In this document: piece by piece, positions 1 to 9,092 of the stretch
How positions within the stretch are numbered: the first letter of the stretch is position 1
Layout: the number at the start of each line of letters is the position of its first letter
Assembly (NCBI RefSeq): GCF_048066175.1
Contig: NZ_JBLTXA010000008.1
Location: 62,001 to 126,000, forward strand
Direction: 5' to 3'
DNA length: 64,000 nt
Origin: Niveispirillum fermenti
GTDB lineage: Bacteria > Pseudomonadota > Alphaproteobacteria > Azospirillales > Azospirillaceae
Program-made: the position numbers and the translations under genes
The notes under the pieces: model-generated
The model's input: only the letters and a program-made list of their open reading frames with translations
Told to the model about the DNA's origin: nothing
Database searches by the model: none

Positions 1-54
1 CATGGCCTCGACCGGGGGGGTGATGATGCCGCTGATGCGCTCCAGCACGTCCAT
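1..54 (-). CDS. rimP: Ribosome maturation factor RimP (N-terminal fragment)
   Basis: Only the first 18 codons lie in the window; the rest continues past its left edge. The visible peptide, ending in ITPPVEAM, matches the start of RimP proteins (E. coli has ITAPVEAL at the same place). RimP binds the 30S subunit and helps its maturation, and normally heads a nusA-infB operon. The ATG at 54 is preceded by a GGAG element about 9 nt upstream on the minus strand. The identification rests on a short stretch, so it is moderate. Confidence 0.6.
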   Translation of the reverse strand, partial: MDVLERISGIITPPVEAM

Positions 55-114
55 TCGCGTTCCAACTCCACCCGCCACACCGGCCGATGCCGGATAAGCG
101 GAGCCCAGATAAAC

Positions 115-138
115 AAAAAGGCGGGCCAAAGGCCCACC
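115..138 (-). terminator. Rho-independent terminator downstream of the outer-membrane protein gene
   Basis: Read on the minus strand, an 8-bp GC-rich stem (one G-U pair) with a 3-nt loop is followed by TTTTT. It lies about 180 bp past the stop of the barrel gene and ahead of rimP, so it separates the two transcription units. Confidence 0.7.
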
Positions 139-320
139 CGCAAAGCAGACCAGCCTGCCAACGTCGGTCGCTGGCCGGTCCGTATGGGATAAAGATGATG
201 GCTATATAGACCCGTTCGCCCCGCGTGAAAAGGGGAATCGGCCGGGTGGTCGCGCATCCCTGCCGCGTGCGGCGGCGGACGGGGTGCGAACCCGCCGCCG
301 CTCTGCATCGCGCCGGGTGT

Positions 321-941
321 TCAGAAACGGGCCCGTGCCGTCAGCTTGACGATGTGGCTGCTGACATTGTCGGCCCCGCCACCCTTGGCATTGACCCAGA
401 GATAGCGGTAGCCGGGGGCCATGGTCAGCCCACGCCACACCACCATGTTCAACCCGACCTCGCCGAAGGCGGCGGCATGGGTGCCGTCATTGACCAGCAC
501 CAGGCGGCTGTCGCTGTCCAGCCTGGCCACACCGCCGCCCAGGCCCAGATAGGGCTGGTAGGTGCGGGTCACCGGCACGTCGACATAGGCGCCGGCCAGT
601 GCCGTCCACATGGTCACATCGCCATTGGTGGGGAAGCCGGGGATGGTGGAGAAGCCCGGCTGCGTGCTCTTGACATCGGCCAGGCGGCCGAACCCGCCCT
701 CGATCTCGAAGCGGAAATCGTCCAGGCGGTAGCCCGCGGCCAGCGTGGCGTTGAACTTCTTGTCCGCCTGGCCCTTGGCCAACGCCCACAGGGGGCTGCG
801 GGCATAATCGTTGCCCAGATAGGCACCGACGGAGGAGGCGACATAGGCGCCGTCCTGATATGGCTTGTCCTCGGCGTGGGCGACACCGGCAGCCGCCAGC
901 AGTGCCACTGCCGGCAGAGTGATCCTTCTCACGGGTTTCAA
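321..941 (-). CDS. Outer-membrane beta-barrel protein
   Basis: The 206-residue product has a cleavable signal peptide (residues 1-23, ending AGVAHA). After it come alternating hydrophobic and polar strands and a C-terminal Phe, the hallmarks of small outer-membrane barrels that use the BAM machinery. Segments such as AGYRLDDFRFEIEGGF and PYLGLGGGVARL resemble the OmpA/Opa-like 8-strand barrel superfamily. The start is the first Met before the signal peptide. It stands alone, with its own downstream terminator. The family is clear; the specific role (adhesion, porin, structural) cannot be read from sequence. Confidence 0.75.
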   Translation of the reverse strand: MKPVRRITLPAVALLAAAGVAHAEDKPYQDGAYVASSVGAYLGNDYARSPLWALAKGQADKKFNATLAAGYRLDDFRFEIEGGFGRLADVKSTQPGFSTIPGFPTNGDVTMWTALAGAYVDVPVTRTYQPYLGLGGGVARLDSDSRLVLVNDGTHAAAFGEVGLNMVVWRGLTMAPGYRYLWVNAKGGGADNVSSHIVKLTARARF

Positions 942-1471
942 TCCTTGACGTTAGATGCGGTTCGCCCCTGTGCCGGCTTGATAAGCGCTCCCGCGCGGCG
1001 GCGACAAGGGAAAACATGCGCATCCCCGGCATGGTGCCGCCGGTCCCGCCCGCATTGGCGCCACAGCTATGCCGTTTCCCGGTGATCGCCACCGCTCACC
1101 GGGTATCAATCGCCAGCGCCCCTGTGGCGCGCGGTGGCCGTCGCCGCTGCAGCGGTTCCCGGTAACAGGGGCGGCAGCGCGACGGGCCAGCGCGCGCAGA
1201 CTGGCGTTGCAGGAAAGAATATTAAAAATCCAGGCAAGGCTTGAGAAAAAATCAAACCCGATTGTGACAATATTTCGTGCATGGCTTGGGTTGGTTGCGA
1301 TGCACAAAAGTAATGGCCGCGATTGTTGATTTTCGGGCCGGTCATGTCATGATTTTATACAGGAAATCGGAATGAATTGCCGCAGTGCAGCAAGGCGCAT
1401 TGCGCAAGGAACCTTGCAACCGCATGACGGGAAGCACCCGTCATGATGCCACCGCGTCCGGAGGTGTCCGC
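942..1471. other. Intergenic region with an AT-rich core
   Basis: About 530 bp between two divergent genes, with no convincing coding potential. Around 1200-1345 it is much more AT-rich than its neighbours, as expected of a promoter region. It holds the TTGC(N2)TGCACAAAAGTA motif annotated separately. Confidence 0.5.
1295..1312 (+). promoter_or_regulatory. Motif TTGC-N2-TGCACAAAAGTA, shared with the phasin promoter
   Basis: This 18-nt stretch matches 16 of 18 positions of 37045-37062, which sits just upstream of the phasin promoter. It lies about 160 bp ahead of the small periplasmic gene. Half-sites TTGC and TGCA resemble PhaR-type operators, so a common regulator is inferred, not shown. 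Confidence 0.4.
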
Positions 1472-1798
1472 ATGTCGTCCAAGCCGATCCGTGCCACCCT
1501 GCTGGCCTATGCCCTGTTCCTGCTGCCACTGCCTGCGGCGGCGGGGGAATGCCATATCGGCGATGCGCCCACCGTGCCGGATGGGGTGACGGCCGCCGCC
1601 GGCGAAATGGCGGCCGCGCAGGAGGCCATAAAGGCCTATATCGTGGAAACGCAGGAATTCCTGACCTGCCTGGAGGCGGAAGCCAAGGGCAATTTCACAC
1701 CGGAACTGACGGCCCGCTACAACGAGGCCACGAACCGGATGAGCAATCTGGCGGTGCAGATGAACACCCAGCTCCGCAGCTTCAAGGAACGCGGATAA
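1472..1798 (+). CDS. Small secreted protein of unknown function
   Basis: The 108-residue product has a clear Sec signal peptide (residues 1-22, ending LPAAAG). A mature domain of about 86 residues follows, with two cysteines, mostly predicted helical and rich in Ala and Glu. The ATG at 1472 is chosen because GGAGG lies 7 nt upstream and the signal peptide begins there; the frame opens 29 codons earlier, but that extension does not look like protein. I do not recognise the family. It is probably periplasmic, perhaps helical and dimeric. Confidence 0.7.
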   Translation: MSSKPIRATLLAYALFLLPLPAAAGECHIGDAPTVPDGVTAAAGEMAAAQEAIKAYIVETQEFLTCLEAEAKGNFTPELTARYNEATNRMSNLAVQMNTQLRSFKERG

Positions 1799-1819
1799 GG
1801 GCCGGTGCGCGGCTTCCCG

Positions 1820-2638
1820 TCATTCCTCGTTCTCGGCGGGGGGACGCCCGGCGGCACCGCGCGGATCGGCCGCATGGGGGTTCAGCGTGGCCGGGCCGCC
1901 GGCGGCGAGGGCCAGCCGGTTGCTGGCGGCTTCCAGCCTTGCTTCCAGTTCGAACAGGACCACATCCTTGGGCAGGCCGGGCGGGATGGGCGGCAGAAAT
2001 TCGATGGTGATCAGGCCCGGCCGCTTGATGAAGCTGTGCCGGCCCCAGAAGACACCCGAATTCACGGCCATGGGCACCAGCGGCACGCCCAGATCCTCGT
2101 ACAGCACGCCGATGCCGACCTTGTAGGGCCGGTATTCGCCGACGGCCACGCGGGTACCCTGCGGGAAGATCACGATCTCCCGCCCCATGTCGCGCATCCG
2201 GCGGGCGCCGGCGACCAGGGAATTGATCGCCGCCCCGCGCCGGCCGCGCTTGACCGGGATCAGGTCGGCCCGCCACGCATACCAGCCCCAGATGGGGATG
2301 TAGAGCAGTTCGTGCTTCAGCACGATGGCGGGGTCGTGGAAGAGGATGTGCAGCTTCATCGTCTCCCACATGGACTGGTGCTTGGCCCCGACCAGATAGC
2401 AGCCGTCCACGGGCAGATGCTCCGCCCCCTTCACCTCGTACCGCAGGCCGATGATGGTGCGTTCCAGGAAGACCAGGCTGTGCATATAGGCCCGGATCGC
2501 GGCCAGCATCACCTTGCGCGGTGCCAGCAGGGTCCAGACGATCGCGAAGCAGTAGATAGCCGTCCAGGTGAAGAAGGCGATGTTGAACAGTAAAGAGCGC
2601 AGAGCCAGCATGCGGTAAAGCCCCGGTATGGACGGCAT
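1820..2638 (-). CDS. 1-acyl-sn-glycerol-3-phosphate acyltransferase (PlsC family)
   Basis: Transfers an acyl chain to lysophosphatidic acid in phospholipid synthesis, at the inner membrane. The 272-residue product has an N-terminal hydrophobic segment (about 15-38). Motif I appears as HQSMWE (His87, Glu92), the HX4E variant of the usual HX4D, and motif III as FPQGTR (158-163) where FPEGTR is common. The C-terminal tail (about 245-272) is low-complexity. The chosen ATG removes a long upstream extension antisense in character. It is the last gene of the ftsX-ydcF-plsC operon, 80 bp after ydcF. Family assignment is firm; acyl specificity is unknown. Confidence 0.88.
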   Translation of the reverse strand: MPSIPGLYRMLALRSLLFNIAFFTWTAIYCFAIVWTLLAPRKVMLAAIRAYMHSLVFLERTIIGLRYEVKGAEHLPVDGCYLVGAKHQSMWETMKLHILFHDPAIVLKHELLYIPIWGWYAWRADLIPVKRGRRGAAINSLVAGARRMRDMGREIVIFPQGTRVAVGEYRPYKVGIGVLYEDLGVPLVPMAVNSGVFWGRHSFIKRPGLITIEFLPPIPPGLPKDVVLFELEARLEAASNRLALAAGGPATLNPHAADPRGAAGRPPAENEE

Positions 2639-2718
2639 CACCCGCAGGATTAACGCCAAGCCGCCGGGCCTGTCCAGCGGCGTGCCGCAGAGGGGGCGGC
2701 CCGAGGGGGGACGGCAGG

Positions 2719-3336
2719 TCAGGGGTCGGGCGGGTTCGACCCCGTCAGGGCGGCCCGCGCCACGGCCAGCAGATACTTGTTGTATTCGCTGACGATCAGT
2801 TCCGATGTGCCGGGCCAGCCCCACCAGCCGTCCAGCCGCACCTTCTGCGGTGTCACGGGGTGGGGGACCAGCGTGATGCCGGGCAAGACGCGGCGGAATT
2901 CCACCAGGCTGCGTGGCATGTGGTAATTGGCCGTGACGACGCGCAGGCTGCGGAACCCTTCCTGGGCCATCCAGCGCGCCGTCTCCACGGCATTGCCCTC
3001 CGTATCGTCGGCGTCGTAGCCAAGATCGACGCAGCATTCCAGGTCGCGTCCGCTGCGCGAGGACAGGGCCAGCAGCTCCCGCACCTCCACCCCGCGATAG
3101 ACGCCGCTGATCAGCAGCTTGCGGGCCTTGCCGGCCCGCAGCAGGTCGAAGCCCACGGTCAGCCGCTCGCTGCCGCCCGTCAGCACGACGATGCCATCGG
3201 TGGTGATGTCGTCCTCCGGTGCCTGGCGGGGCAGGGCGGCCGCGAACAGGAACAACCCGGCCAGCCAGAGCAGGAAGGCCAGGGTGATCGTCAGCAGGGG
3301 GCCCAGTGCTGCCCGCGGCACGGCCCGTGCGATCAC
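2719..3336 (-). CDS. YdcF/SanA-like DUF218 membrane protein
   Basis: The 205-residue product has one N-terminal membrane segment (about 13-35). A DUF218 fold follows, with DGIVVLTGG at its first strand, ERLTVGFDLLRAGKA, and the conserved ANYHMPRS near the middle. Members of the family (YdcF, SanA, ElyC) bind nucleotides or act in envelope homeostasis; the reaction is not known. A GTG start at 3336 overlaps the ftsX stop as GTGA, which implies translational coupling and removes a spurious upstream extension. The fixed neighbourhood with ftsX and plsC supports an envelope role. Confidence 0.85.
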   Translation of the reverse strand: MIARAVPRAALGPLLTITLAFLLWLAGLFLFAAALPRQAPEDDITTDGIVVLTGGSERLTVGFDLLRAGKARKLLISGVYRGVEVRELLALSSRSGRDLECCVDLGYDADDTEGNAVETARWMAQEGFRSLRVVTANYHMPRSLVEFRRVLPGITLVPHPVTPQKVRLDGWWGWPGTSELIVSEYNKYLLAVARAALTGSNPPDP

Positions 3337-4220
3337 GGCAGCCGGCCCAGGGCGCGCAGCACGGTCATGCGGGCCGTCCCCGCCGCGAGCAGACAGGCCA
3401 CGACGGGAACCATCGGCAGCCACGCCCAGTCCCGCACGCCCAGCGCCATGTTGGGCAGCAGGGAGGCATCCAGCCCGCGCCCCGCCTGCTGCAGGCCCCA
3501 AAGGGTCAGCAGCGCCAGCAGGAACCCCAGCCCGCCGCCCAGCAGCGATTGGCGCAGCATGTGGGACTGGAACTGGCGCGCGACATAGCCGTCGGTGGCC
3601 CCCATGACGTGCAGAAGCTCCACCTCCGCCCGGTGGACGGCGAAGCCGGAACTGGCCGCGAAGATGATGGAGGCCACGGCCGCCCCGCCGATCAGCCCGA
3701 TGATGCCGATGGACAGGGCCTGGACCGTGCGCGCCAGCCGGCGCAGGTCGCCCAGCCAGCGGGCCGGGTCCTCCACCGTCACGCCCGGCGCGGCGCGGTC
3801 GAGCTGTCCGGTCAGGTCGGCAATGGCCGCCCCGTCGTTCAGCCGCACATCGATCAGCGCCGGCAGCGGCAGTTCGGCCACCAGCGCCCCGTCCCCCAGC
3901 CAGGGTTCGACCAGGGCGCGCGCATCCTCGTTCGACACGCGCCGCGCGTCGGCCACGAAGGCGCTGGCCGCCAGGGCGTCCATGACCCGGCGCACCCTGT
4001 CCTCATGCTCGGCCGGGCTGCTGGTGCCGGTCGGCGCCACCTGCACCGTCACGCCGGACGACAATTCGCTGTCCCAGCGCTGGGCCAGTCCCGACAGGAC
4101 CAGCGAGGCCGCCAGGGCCAGCGACGCCAGATAGACCATCAGCGCGATGATCCAGGGCAGGAAACGGCCGGTGGCGTCCTGGCTCAACGGAATGTCGAAA
4201 TGGGCGCGGCGGCTCATCAT
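3333..4220 (-). CDS. ftsX: Cell-division protein FtsX (no adjacent ftsE)
   Basis: FtsX is the membrane subunit of the FtsEX complex, which controls peptidoglycan hydrolases at the septum. The 295-residue product shows the expected topology: a membrane segment near 22-44, a periplasmic domain, and three further segments (about 172-195, 230-248, 265-285) in the FtsX/MacB permease fold. A purine-rich AGGGGG precedes tandem ATG codons at 4220 and 4217. The ATPase partner FtsE is usually encoded directly upstream, but only about 240 bp separate this start from the divergent zinc-ribbon gene, too little for ftsE. Confidence 0.85.
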   Translation of the reverse strand: MMSRRAHFDIPLSQDATGRFLPWIIALMVYLASLALAASLVLSGLAQRWDSELSSGVTVQVAPTGTSSPAEHEDRVRRVMDALAASAFVADARRVSNEDARALVEPWLGDGALVAELPLPALIDVRLNDGAAIADLTGQLDRAAPGVTVEDPARWLGDLRRLARTVQALSIGIIGLIGGAAVASIIFAASSGFAVHRAEVELLHVMGATDGYVARQFQSHMLRQSLLGGGLGFLLALLTLWGLQQAGRGLDASLLPNMALGVRDWAWLPMVPVVACLLAAGTARMTVLRALGRLP

Positions 4221-4463
4221 CCCCCTGTCCGGTTGGCAGCGGCGGGCGGGCCGCCATCTTGATGGGTGCCCACAGGAATGGCATGGGGCGCGCGTGGCGT
4301 AAAGGATGGGATGGGCAGCCCCCCCATCCGATGGAGATAGGGGCCGGCGTCGCCCCCATCCTTGCGCCCGACCATGGCACCCGCCTATAAGGAAGGGATG
4401 GGGTGCTATCGGCCATCCGGCCCGGCACCCTCTTGCTGCAACAATGTCCGGCGCCCGTTTGCG

Positions 4464-5408
4464 ATGATCCTGTCCTGCCCGTCCTGCGCCAAACGCTTCA
4501 TGCTCGACGCGCGGCTGTTGGGAGAGGGCCGGCGGGTCAAGTGCGGGCAATGCGGCCATGTCTGGTTCGCCGAACCCGACGCGGCCGCCCCCCCGCCCCG
4601 CCCCGCCCGGGCCGAACGCGCGCCCGCGCCGGCAAAGGCCCCAGCGCCGGCAAAGGCCATTGTGGAACGGCCGGGTGGCGGTGGTGCCCGGTCCCCGGCC
4701 CGTCCCGCGGCCCGCAATGCGCCCCCCCCGCCACCGGAACCGCCCGCCCCCGCCCGGCCCAGCCTGTTCGACGACAGGCCCGCGACCGGTGGCGCGGAAG
4801 GCGACGACCTGCTGAGCCGCGGTTTCGAGTCCGCGGATTTCCAGCCCGACGCCGACGATCTGGGCATGGCGCGGCCCTTCCGCCCCCGTCCCCTGCCCAA
4901 GGGCAGCAACCTGCCGGCCCTGCCGGGCAAGGGGGGGAAGGTCCGCCGCGCGGCCATCATCGCCTGGGGCGCCGTTCTTCTGGCCGTGGGCGGTGCGGGG
5001 ACCGGCATCGTGATGGCGCGCGACAGCATCATCCAGGCCTGGCCCGCTTCCTTCCTGCTGTATGAGATGGTGGGGCTGGCGGAATTGCCCGGCACGGGCC
5101 TGTCCGACCCCGGCGATCCGGCGACCACGAAGGTGGAGGTCCGCGATGTGGAGGGCGTGAACCTGCTGTTCGTGACCGGGGAGATCGCCAATAAATCCGA
5201 GGGTCAGCGCAGCGTGCCCGACATCCAGGCCGTGGCCCTGGGGGAGGATGGCAAGGAATTGTACGCCTGGCGGATCATCCCGCCGGTCCGCCGCCTGTTC
5301 CCCAACCAGACGACAAAGTTCGAGTCCCGCATGCCGGAGCGTGACGGCACCCAGGCGCACAGCATCAGCTTCCGCTATGTGGCGCCGGAACCCGCACCGG
5401 GGACGTGA
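4464..5408 (+). CDS. MJ0042-type zinc-ribbon/DUF3426 membrane protein
   Basis: The 314-residue protein begins with a zinc ribbon: CPSC (residues 4-7) and CGQC (27-30) can bind one zinc. A long Pro/Ala-rich linker follows (about 38-150), then one membrane segment (about 158-180) and a C-terminal DUF3426 domain that would lie outside the cytoplasm. The start at 4464 sits directly before the zinc ribbon. It is divergent from ftsX, a neighbourhood I recall from other alphaproteobacteria with ftsE in between. The function is unknown; a cytoplasmic sensor coupled to a periplasmic domain is a reasonable guess. Confidence 0.85.
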   Translation: MILSCPSCAKRFMLDARLLGEGRRVKCGQCGHVWFAEPDAAAPPPRPARAERAPAPAKAPAPAKAIVERPGGGGARSPARPAARNAPPPPPEPPAPARPSLFDDRPATGGAEGDDLLSRGFESADFQPDADDLGMARPFRPRPLPKGSNLPALPGKGGKVRRAAIIAWGAVLLAVGGAGTGIVMARDSIIQAWPASFLLYEMVGLAELPGTGLSDPGDPATTKVEVRDVEGVNLLFVTGEIANKSEGQRSVPDIQAVALGEDGKELYAWRIIPPVRRLFPNQTTKFESRMPERDGTQAHSISFRYVAPEPAPGT

Positions 5409-5412
5409 CGCC

Positions 5413-5958
5413 CTATTTCCCGGCGGCCATGACCAGTTGCAGGGCCGTGCCCTGGACCAGGATGGCGATCAGCACCTCCAGCATCACCAGGCCGACGGCC
5501 GTGGTGCCGGGGCAATCCAGGGCGGCGCGCGTGCTGAACCAGCTATAGAACAGCCCCCAGCACATCAGGCCGAAGGCGATGCCACCGGCCACGGCGTCGC
5601 TTGCCTGCAGGGCCAGCGTGATGGCCAGCGCATAGACCACGCTGGAGATGACGCTGCAGCCGTTATAGGTGGACATGAACAGGGCAAACCGTTCCCCGCG
5701 ACCCGTCCCCTCCAGCACCTTGGAAACGGCCAGCAGATAGCCGGTCATCTGCACAAGCGTGGCCATGGCGGACAGCAGCATGTTCGATTGCGTATCGACA
5801 TTGGCCGGCGGTGCCATGAGGTCGACCATGCCCTGGATCAGCAGCACGGGCACCAGCAGCACCAGGCTGCGCCATGCCGCTGCCGCCGACGGGTCGATCA
5901 GCGCGATGCCGCGCGCATCCAGTGCCGCCAGCCGCAGGGCGCCCTTCAGCGCGTTCAC
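5413..5958 (-). CDS. Multipass membrane protein coupled to dapE
   Basis: The 181-residue product has about five hydrophobic segments (near 31-48, 62-80, 100-120, 126-143, 155-176), which marks it as an inner-membrane protein. I cannot assign a firm family; the pattern is loosely like Yip1/DUF1282 proteins. Its ATG overlaps the dapE stop by 4 nt (ATGA), so the two are co-translated. The dapE link suggests envelope or amino-acid metabolism, but this is only context. Confidence 0.75.
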   Translation of the reverse strand: MNALKGALRLAALDARGIALIDPSAAAAWRSLVLLVPVLLIQGMVDLMAPPANVDTQSNMLLSAMATLVQMTGYLLAVSKVLEGTGRGERFALFMSTYNGCSVISSVVYALAITLALQASDAVAGGIAFGLMCWGLFYSWFSTRAALDCPGTTAVGLVMLEVLIAILVQGTALQLVMAAGK

Positions 5959-7109
5959 GCCGCCACCTTGCCGAAGAAATCGGCCAGCACCCGGTCATAG
6001 ATGGCGGCGAGCGTGCGGATGTCGGCGACATCCACATGCTCGTCCACCTTGTGCATGGTCTGGCCCACCAGCCCGAATTCCACGACGGGGCAGAAATTCT
6101 TGATGAAGCGGGCATCGGAGGTGCCGCCGCTCGTCGACAGTTCGGGATCACGGCCCGTCACGGCCTTCACGGCCCCGGCCACGGTGGCCACCAGCGCACC
6201 CGGCGGGGTCAGGAAGGCCTCGCCCGAGACATGCACCTTCAGGTCCCAGGCGCCACCCACCTCCTCCAGCACGTCGCGGACATGCGCCTCCAGGCTTTTC
6301 GGCGTGTGCAGGTCGTTGAAGCGGATGTTGAACCGGGCTGTCCCCTTGGCGGGGATGACATTGCTGGCCGGGTTTGCGACATCGATGCTGGTCAGGGCCA
6401 GGGTGCTGGGCTGGAAATGGGCCGTCCCCTCGTCCAGCGGGCTTTCGGCCAGCATGGTCAGCGCCCGCGTCAGGCGGGGCAGCGGATTGTCGGCCAGATG
6501 CGGATAGGCGACGTGGCCCTGCGCGCCATAGGCGGTCAGCGTCATGGTCACCGATCCGCGCCGGCCGATCTTCATCATGTCGCCCAGGGCGCGGGGGTTG
6601 GTGGGTTCGCCCACCAGACAGGCGTCGATCACCTCCCCCTCTGCCCGCATCCAGTCCAGCACCTTGGTCGTGCCATTGATGCTGGGCCCCTCCTCGTCCC
6701 CCGTGATCAGCAGGGAGATGGAGCCGTCCGGCGTGCCATTGCGGTCCAGGAACGATTTCACGGCCGCCACGAAGGCCGCGATGGCGCCCTTCATGTCGGC
6801 CGTGCCGCGGCCGAACAGCTTGCCGCCCGTGATTTCCGCCCCGAAGGGATCGACCGTCCAGGCAGCGGCATCGCCCACGGGCACGACATCAGTATGGCCG
6901 GCGAAGCAGAAATTCGGCGCAGCCGTGCCCAGCCGGGCATACAGATTGTCGACCGGGTCGGTCCCCTCCTGCTCGAACACCAGACGGCGGCAGGCAAAGC
7001 CCATATCCGTCAGCACGGCCTGCAGCACGCCCAGCGCGCCTGCATCGGCGGGCGTGACGCTGGGACAGCGGATCAGGTCCTGGGTCAGGGCGACGGGATC
7101 GATGGTCAT
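5955..7109 (-). CDS. dapE: Succinyl-diaminopimelate desuccinylase
   Basis: Hydrolyses N-succinyl-LL-diaminopimelate, giving the diaminopimelate used for lysine and peptidoglycan. The 384-residue protein is a standard-length M20 dizinc peptidase. Visible metal and catalytic motifs are GHTDVVP (His72, Asp74), RGTADMKG (Asp105), GDEEGPS (Glu139/Glu140) and GEPTN, with the C-terminal SGGTSDARF. The ATG at 7109 starts MTIDPVALTQ, a typical DapE opening; only a weak ribosome site is visible. The downstream membrane gene overlaps the stop. Confidence 0.95.
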   Translation of the reverse strand: MTIDPVALTQDLIRCPSVTPADAGALGVLQAVLTDMGFACRRLVFEQEGTDPVDNLYARLGTAAPNFCFAGHTDVVPVGDAAAWTVDPFGAEITGGKLFGRGTADMKGAIAAFVAAVKSFLDRNGTPDGSISLLITGDEEGPSINGTTKVLDWMRAEGEVIDACLVGEPTNPRALGDMMKIGRRGSVTMTLTAYGAQGHVAYPHLADNPLPRLTRALTMLAESPLDEGTAHFQPSTLALTSIDVANPASNVIPAKGTARFNIRFNDLHTPKSLEAHVRDVLEEVGGAWDLKVHVSGEAFLTPPGALVATVAGAVKAVTGRDPELSTSGGTSDARFIKNFCPVVEFGLVGQTMHKVDEHVDVADIRTLAAIYDRVLADFFGKVAA

Positions 7110-7310
7110 GGGATCGGCTCGGATGGGAGATGTCGGATGTTTTCTAACAGATCGTCCCGCCCGGCATCCCGGCGAAAGCCGGGACCCAGGGGCCGCAGGA
7201 TCGAACCTTGACGCTGGCCCCGGCCGGGGCGGGCCGCCATGGCCGGGCTGGAGGCCCGCTGGCCCGGCCACTCCGGCAGATTGCCGGGTGACCGGGGGCT
7301 GAAGGGCCGG

Positions 7311-9092
7311 TCAGTAGCCGGCCGCGTGCCCGTCCACGCGCATTTCCGTGCCGGCCCGGTACACGCCGTTGGCATGGTCGCGCACGATGGCCTCGTAGCT
7401 GCCGTAATGCAGGCCGGGCTTGACCTCCACCTTATGGCCCCGCTGGCGCAGGGCGTCGGCAACGGCGGGCGCCACACCCTGTTCCAGATAGATGGTGCCG
7501 GCCCCGTCGCCCTTTTCCCCCGTGGGCTCGGCCGACCCCTCATGCTGCCAGCGGGCGGCGTCGCCGGCCTCCTGCACATTCATGCCGAAATCGATCATGT
7601 TGACCAGCACCTGCACATGGCCCTGCGGCTGCATGGCCCCGCCCATGACGCCATAGGCGGCGAAGGGCTGGTTATCCCTGGTCACGAAACCGGGAATGAT
7701 GGTGTGGAACGGGCGCTTGCCGGGGGCATAGACATTCGGATGCGCGGGGTCCAGGGCGAACTGCTCCCCCCGGTCCTGCAGCATGAAGCCCAGCCCGTCG
7801 GGCACCAGGCCGGACCCCATGCCGCGATAGTTGGACTGGATCAGCGCCACCATCAGCCCGTCCTTGTCGGCCGTGGACAGGAAGATCGTGTCATGGCTTT
7901 CCGGCATGATGCCGGTTTCCGGCGTGCCGGCCCGGCCCATGTCGATCAGCGCGCGGCGTGTGGCGGCATAATCCTTGGAAACCAGGGTGGCGATGGGCAG
8001 CTTCACGAAATCGGGATCGGCATACCAGCGCGACCGGTCGGCGAAGGCCAGCTTCTTGGCCTCCACCGAGACATGGATGAAATCGGCGCTGTTATGGCCC
8101 ATGGATTTCAGGTCATAGCCTTCCAGGATGTTCAGCATCTGCAAGGTCGCCAGCCCCTGGCCGTTGGGCGGGATCTGCCAGACATCGTACCCGCGATAGC
8201 CGGTGGAGACCGGCTCCACCCACTGGCTCTTGTGGCTGGCGAAATCCTCATAGCGCAGCGGGCCGCCGATACGCTTCATATAGGCGTCGATGGTGCGGGC
8301 GATCTGGCCCTTGTAATAGGCGTCGCGCCCGCCCGCGGCCAGCAGGGACAGGGTATTGGCCAGGTCGGGATTGCGGAAGATCTGGCCGGCGACGGGCGGC
8401 TTGCCGTCGATCAGGAAGGTCTTCCGCGCATTCTCCCCTTCCTCGATGATGTCGGACAATTGGTCGAAGCGGCGGAAATTGTTGGCCCAGCCCCTGGCGA
8501 TGAAGGGCGACAGGGGGAAGCCGTCGCGGGCATAGGCGATGGCAGGGGCCAGCACCTCCGCCATCGGCAGCTTGCCGAACCGGGCATGCAGCTCGAACCA
8601 GCCATCCACGGCCCCCGGCACGGTCACGGACAGGGACCCGTGCGACGGGATGGGCTTGCCCGGTCCCAGGCGCCGGGTCAGCGCCTTCAGGCTTTGCCCG
8701 GCCGGCGCGCGGCCCGAGGCGTTCAGGCCCAGAACCTTCTTCTGTGCCGGGTCCCAGATCAGCGCGAACAGGTCGCCGCCCATGCCGCTGCCCGTGGGTT
8801 CCATCAGGCCCAGGGCCGCATTGGCGGCGATGGCCGCATCCACGGCGCTGCCGCCCTTCATCAGGATGGAAATGGCGATCTGCGTGGCCAGTGGCTGGCT
8901 GGTGGCGGCGGCCCCGTTGCGGGCGATGATCTCCGACCGGCCGGCGAAATTCGCCCCCACCAGGCGGTCGCCCCGGCCCGGCTGCGCCTCGCCCGGGATA
9001 TCGGCCGCATCGGCCGTTTCGGTCATGATCGGCATGAAAGTCAGCGCCCCCAGCAGCAGCGCGGCCAACCCGCGCCGGATCTTCTGTCGCAT
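7311..9092 (-). CDS. Gamma-glutamyltransferase family protein, secreted
   Basis: An Ntn-hydrolase of the gamma-glutamyltransferase family, which cleaves gamma-glutamyl bonds such as that of glutathione, probably in the periplasm. The 593-residue precursor has a signal peptide (1-29, ending TADA). Family blocks are ASQPLAT-like TSQPLAT (64-70), GGSAVDAA, SGMGGDLF (102-109) and the autocleavage region SHDTIFLST. Thr402 is the likely new N-terminus of the small subunit. The DTIFL form resembles the YwrD/cephalosporin-acylase-like branch. A GAGGAAGG element lies about 10 nt before the start. The exact substrate is unknown. Confidence 0.9.
   Translation of the reverse strand: MRQKIRRGLAALLLGALTFMPIMTETADAADIPGEAQPGRGDRLVGANFAGRSEIIARNGAAATSQPLATQIAISILMKGGSAVDAAIAANAALGLMEPTGSGMGGDLFALIWDPAQKKVLGLNASGRAPAGQSLKALTRRLGPGKPIPSHGSLSVTVPGAVDGWFELHARFGKLPMAEVLAPAIAYARDGFPLSPFIARGWANNFRRFDQLSDIIEEGENARKTFLIDGKPPVAGQIFRNPDLANTLSLLAAGGRDAYYKGQIARTIDAYMKRIGGPLRYEDFASHKSQWVEPVSTGYRGYDVWQIPPNGQGLATLQMLNILEGYDLKSMGHNSADFIHVSVEAKKLAFADRSRWYADPDFVKLPIATLVSKDYAATRRALIDMGRAGTPETGIMPESHDTIFLSTADKDGLMVALIQSNYRGMGSGLVPDGLGFMLQDRGEQFALDPAHPNVYAPGKRPFHTIIPGFVTRDNQPFAAYGVMGGAMQPQGHVQVLVNMIDFGMNVQEAGDAARWQHEGSAEPTGEKGDGAGTIYLEQGVAPAVADALRQRGHKVEVKPGLHYGSYEAIVRDHANGVYRAGTEMRVDGHAAGY

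Noticed and set aside
4221..4463. Remnant of ftsE between ftsX and the zinc-ribbon gene
   Set aside because: No Walker motifs or FtsE-like peptide occur in any frame of the gap.
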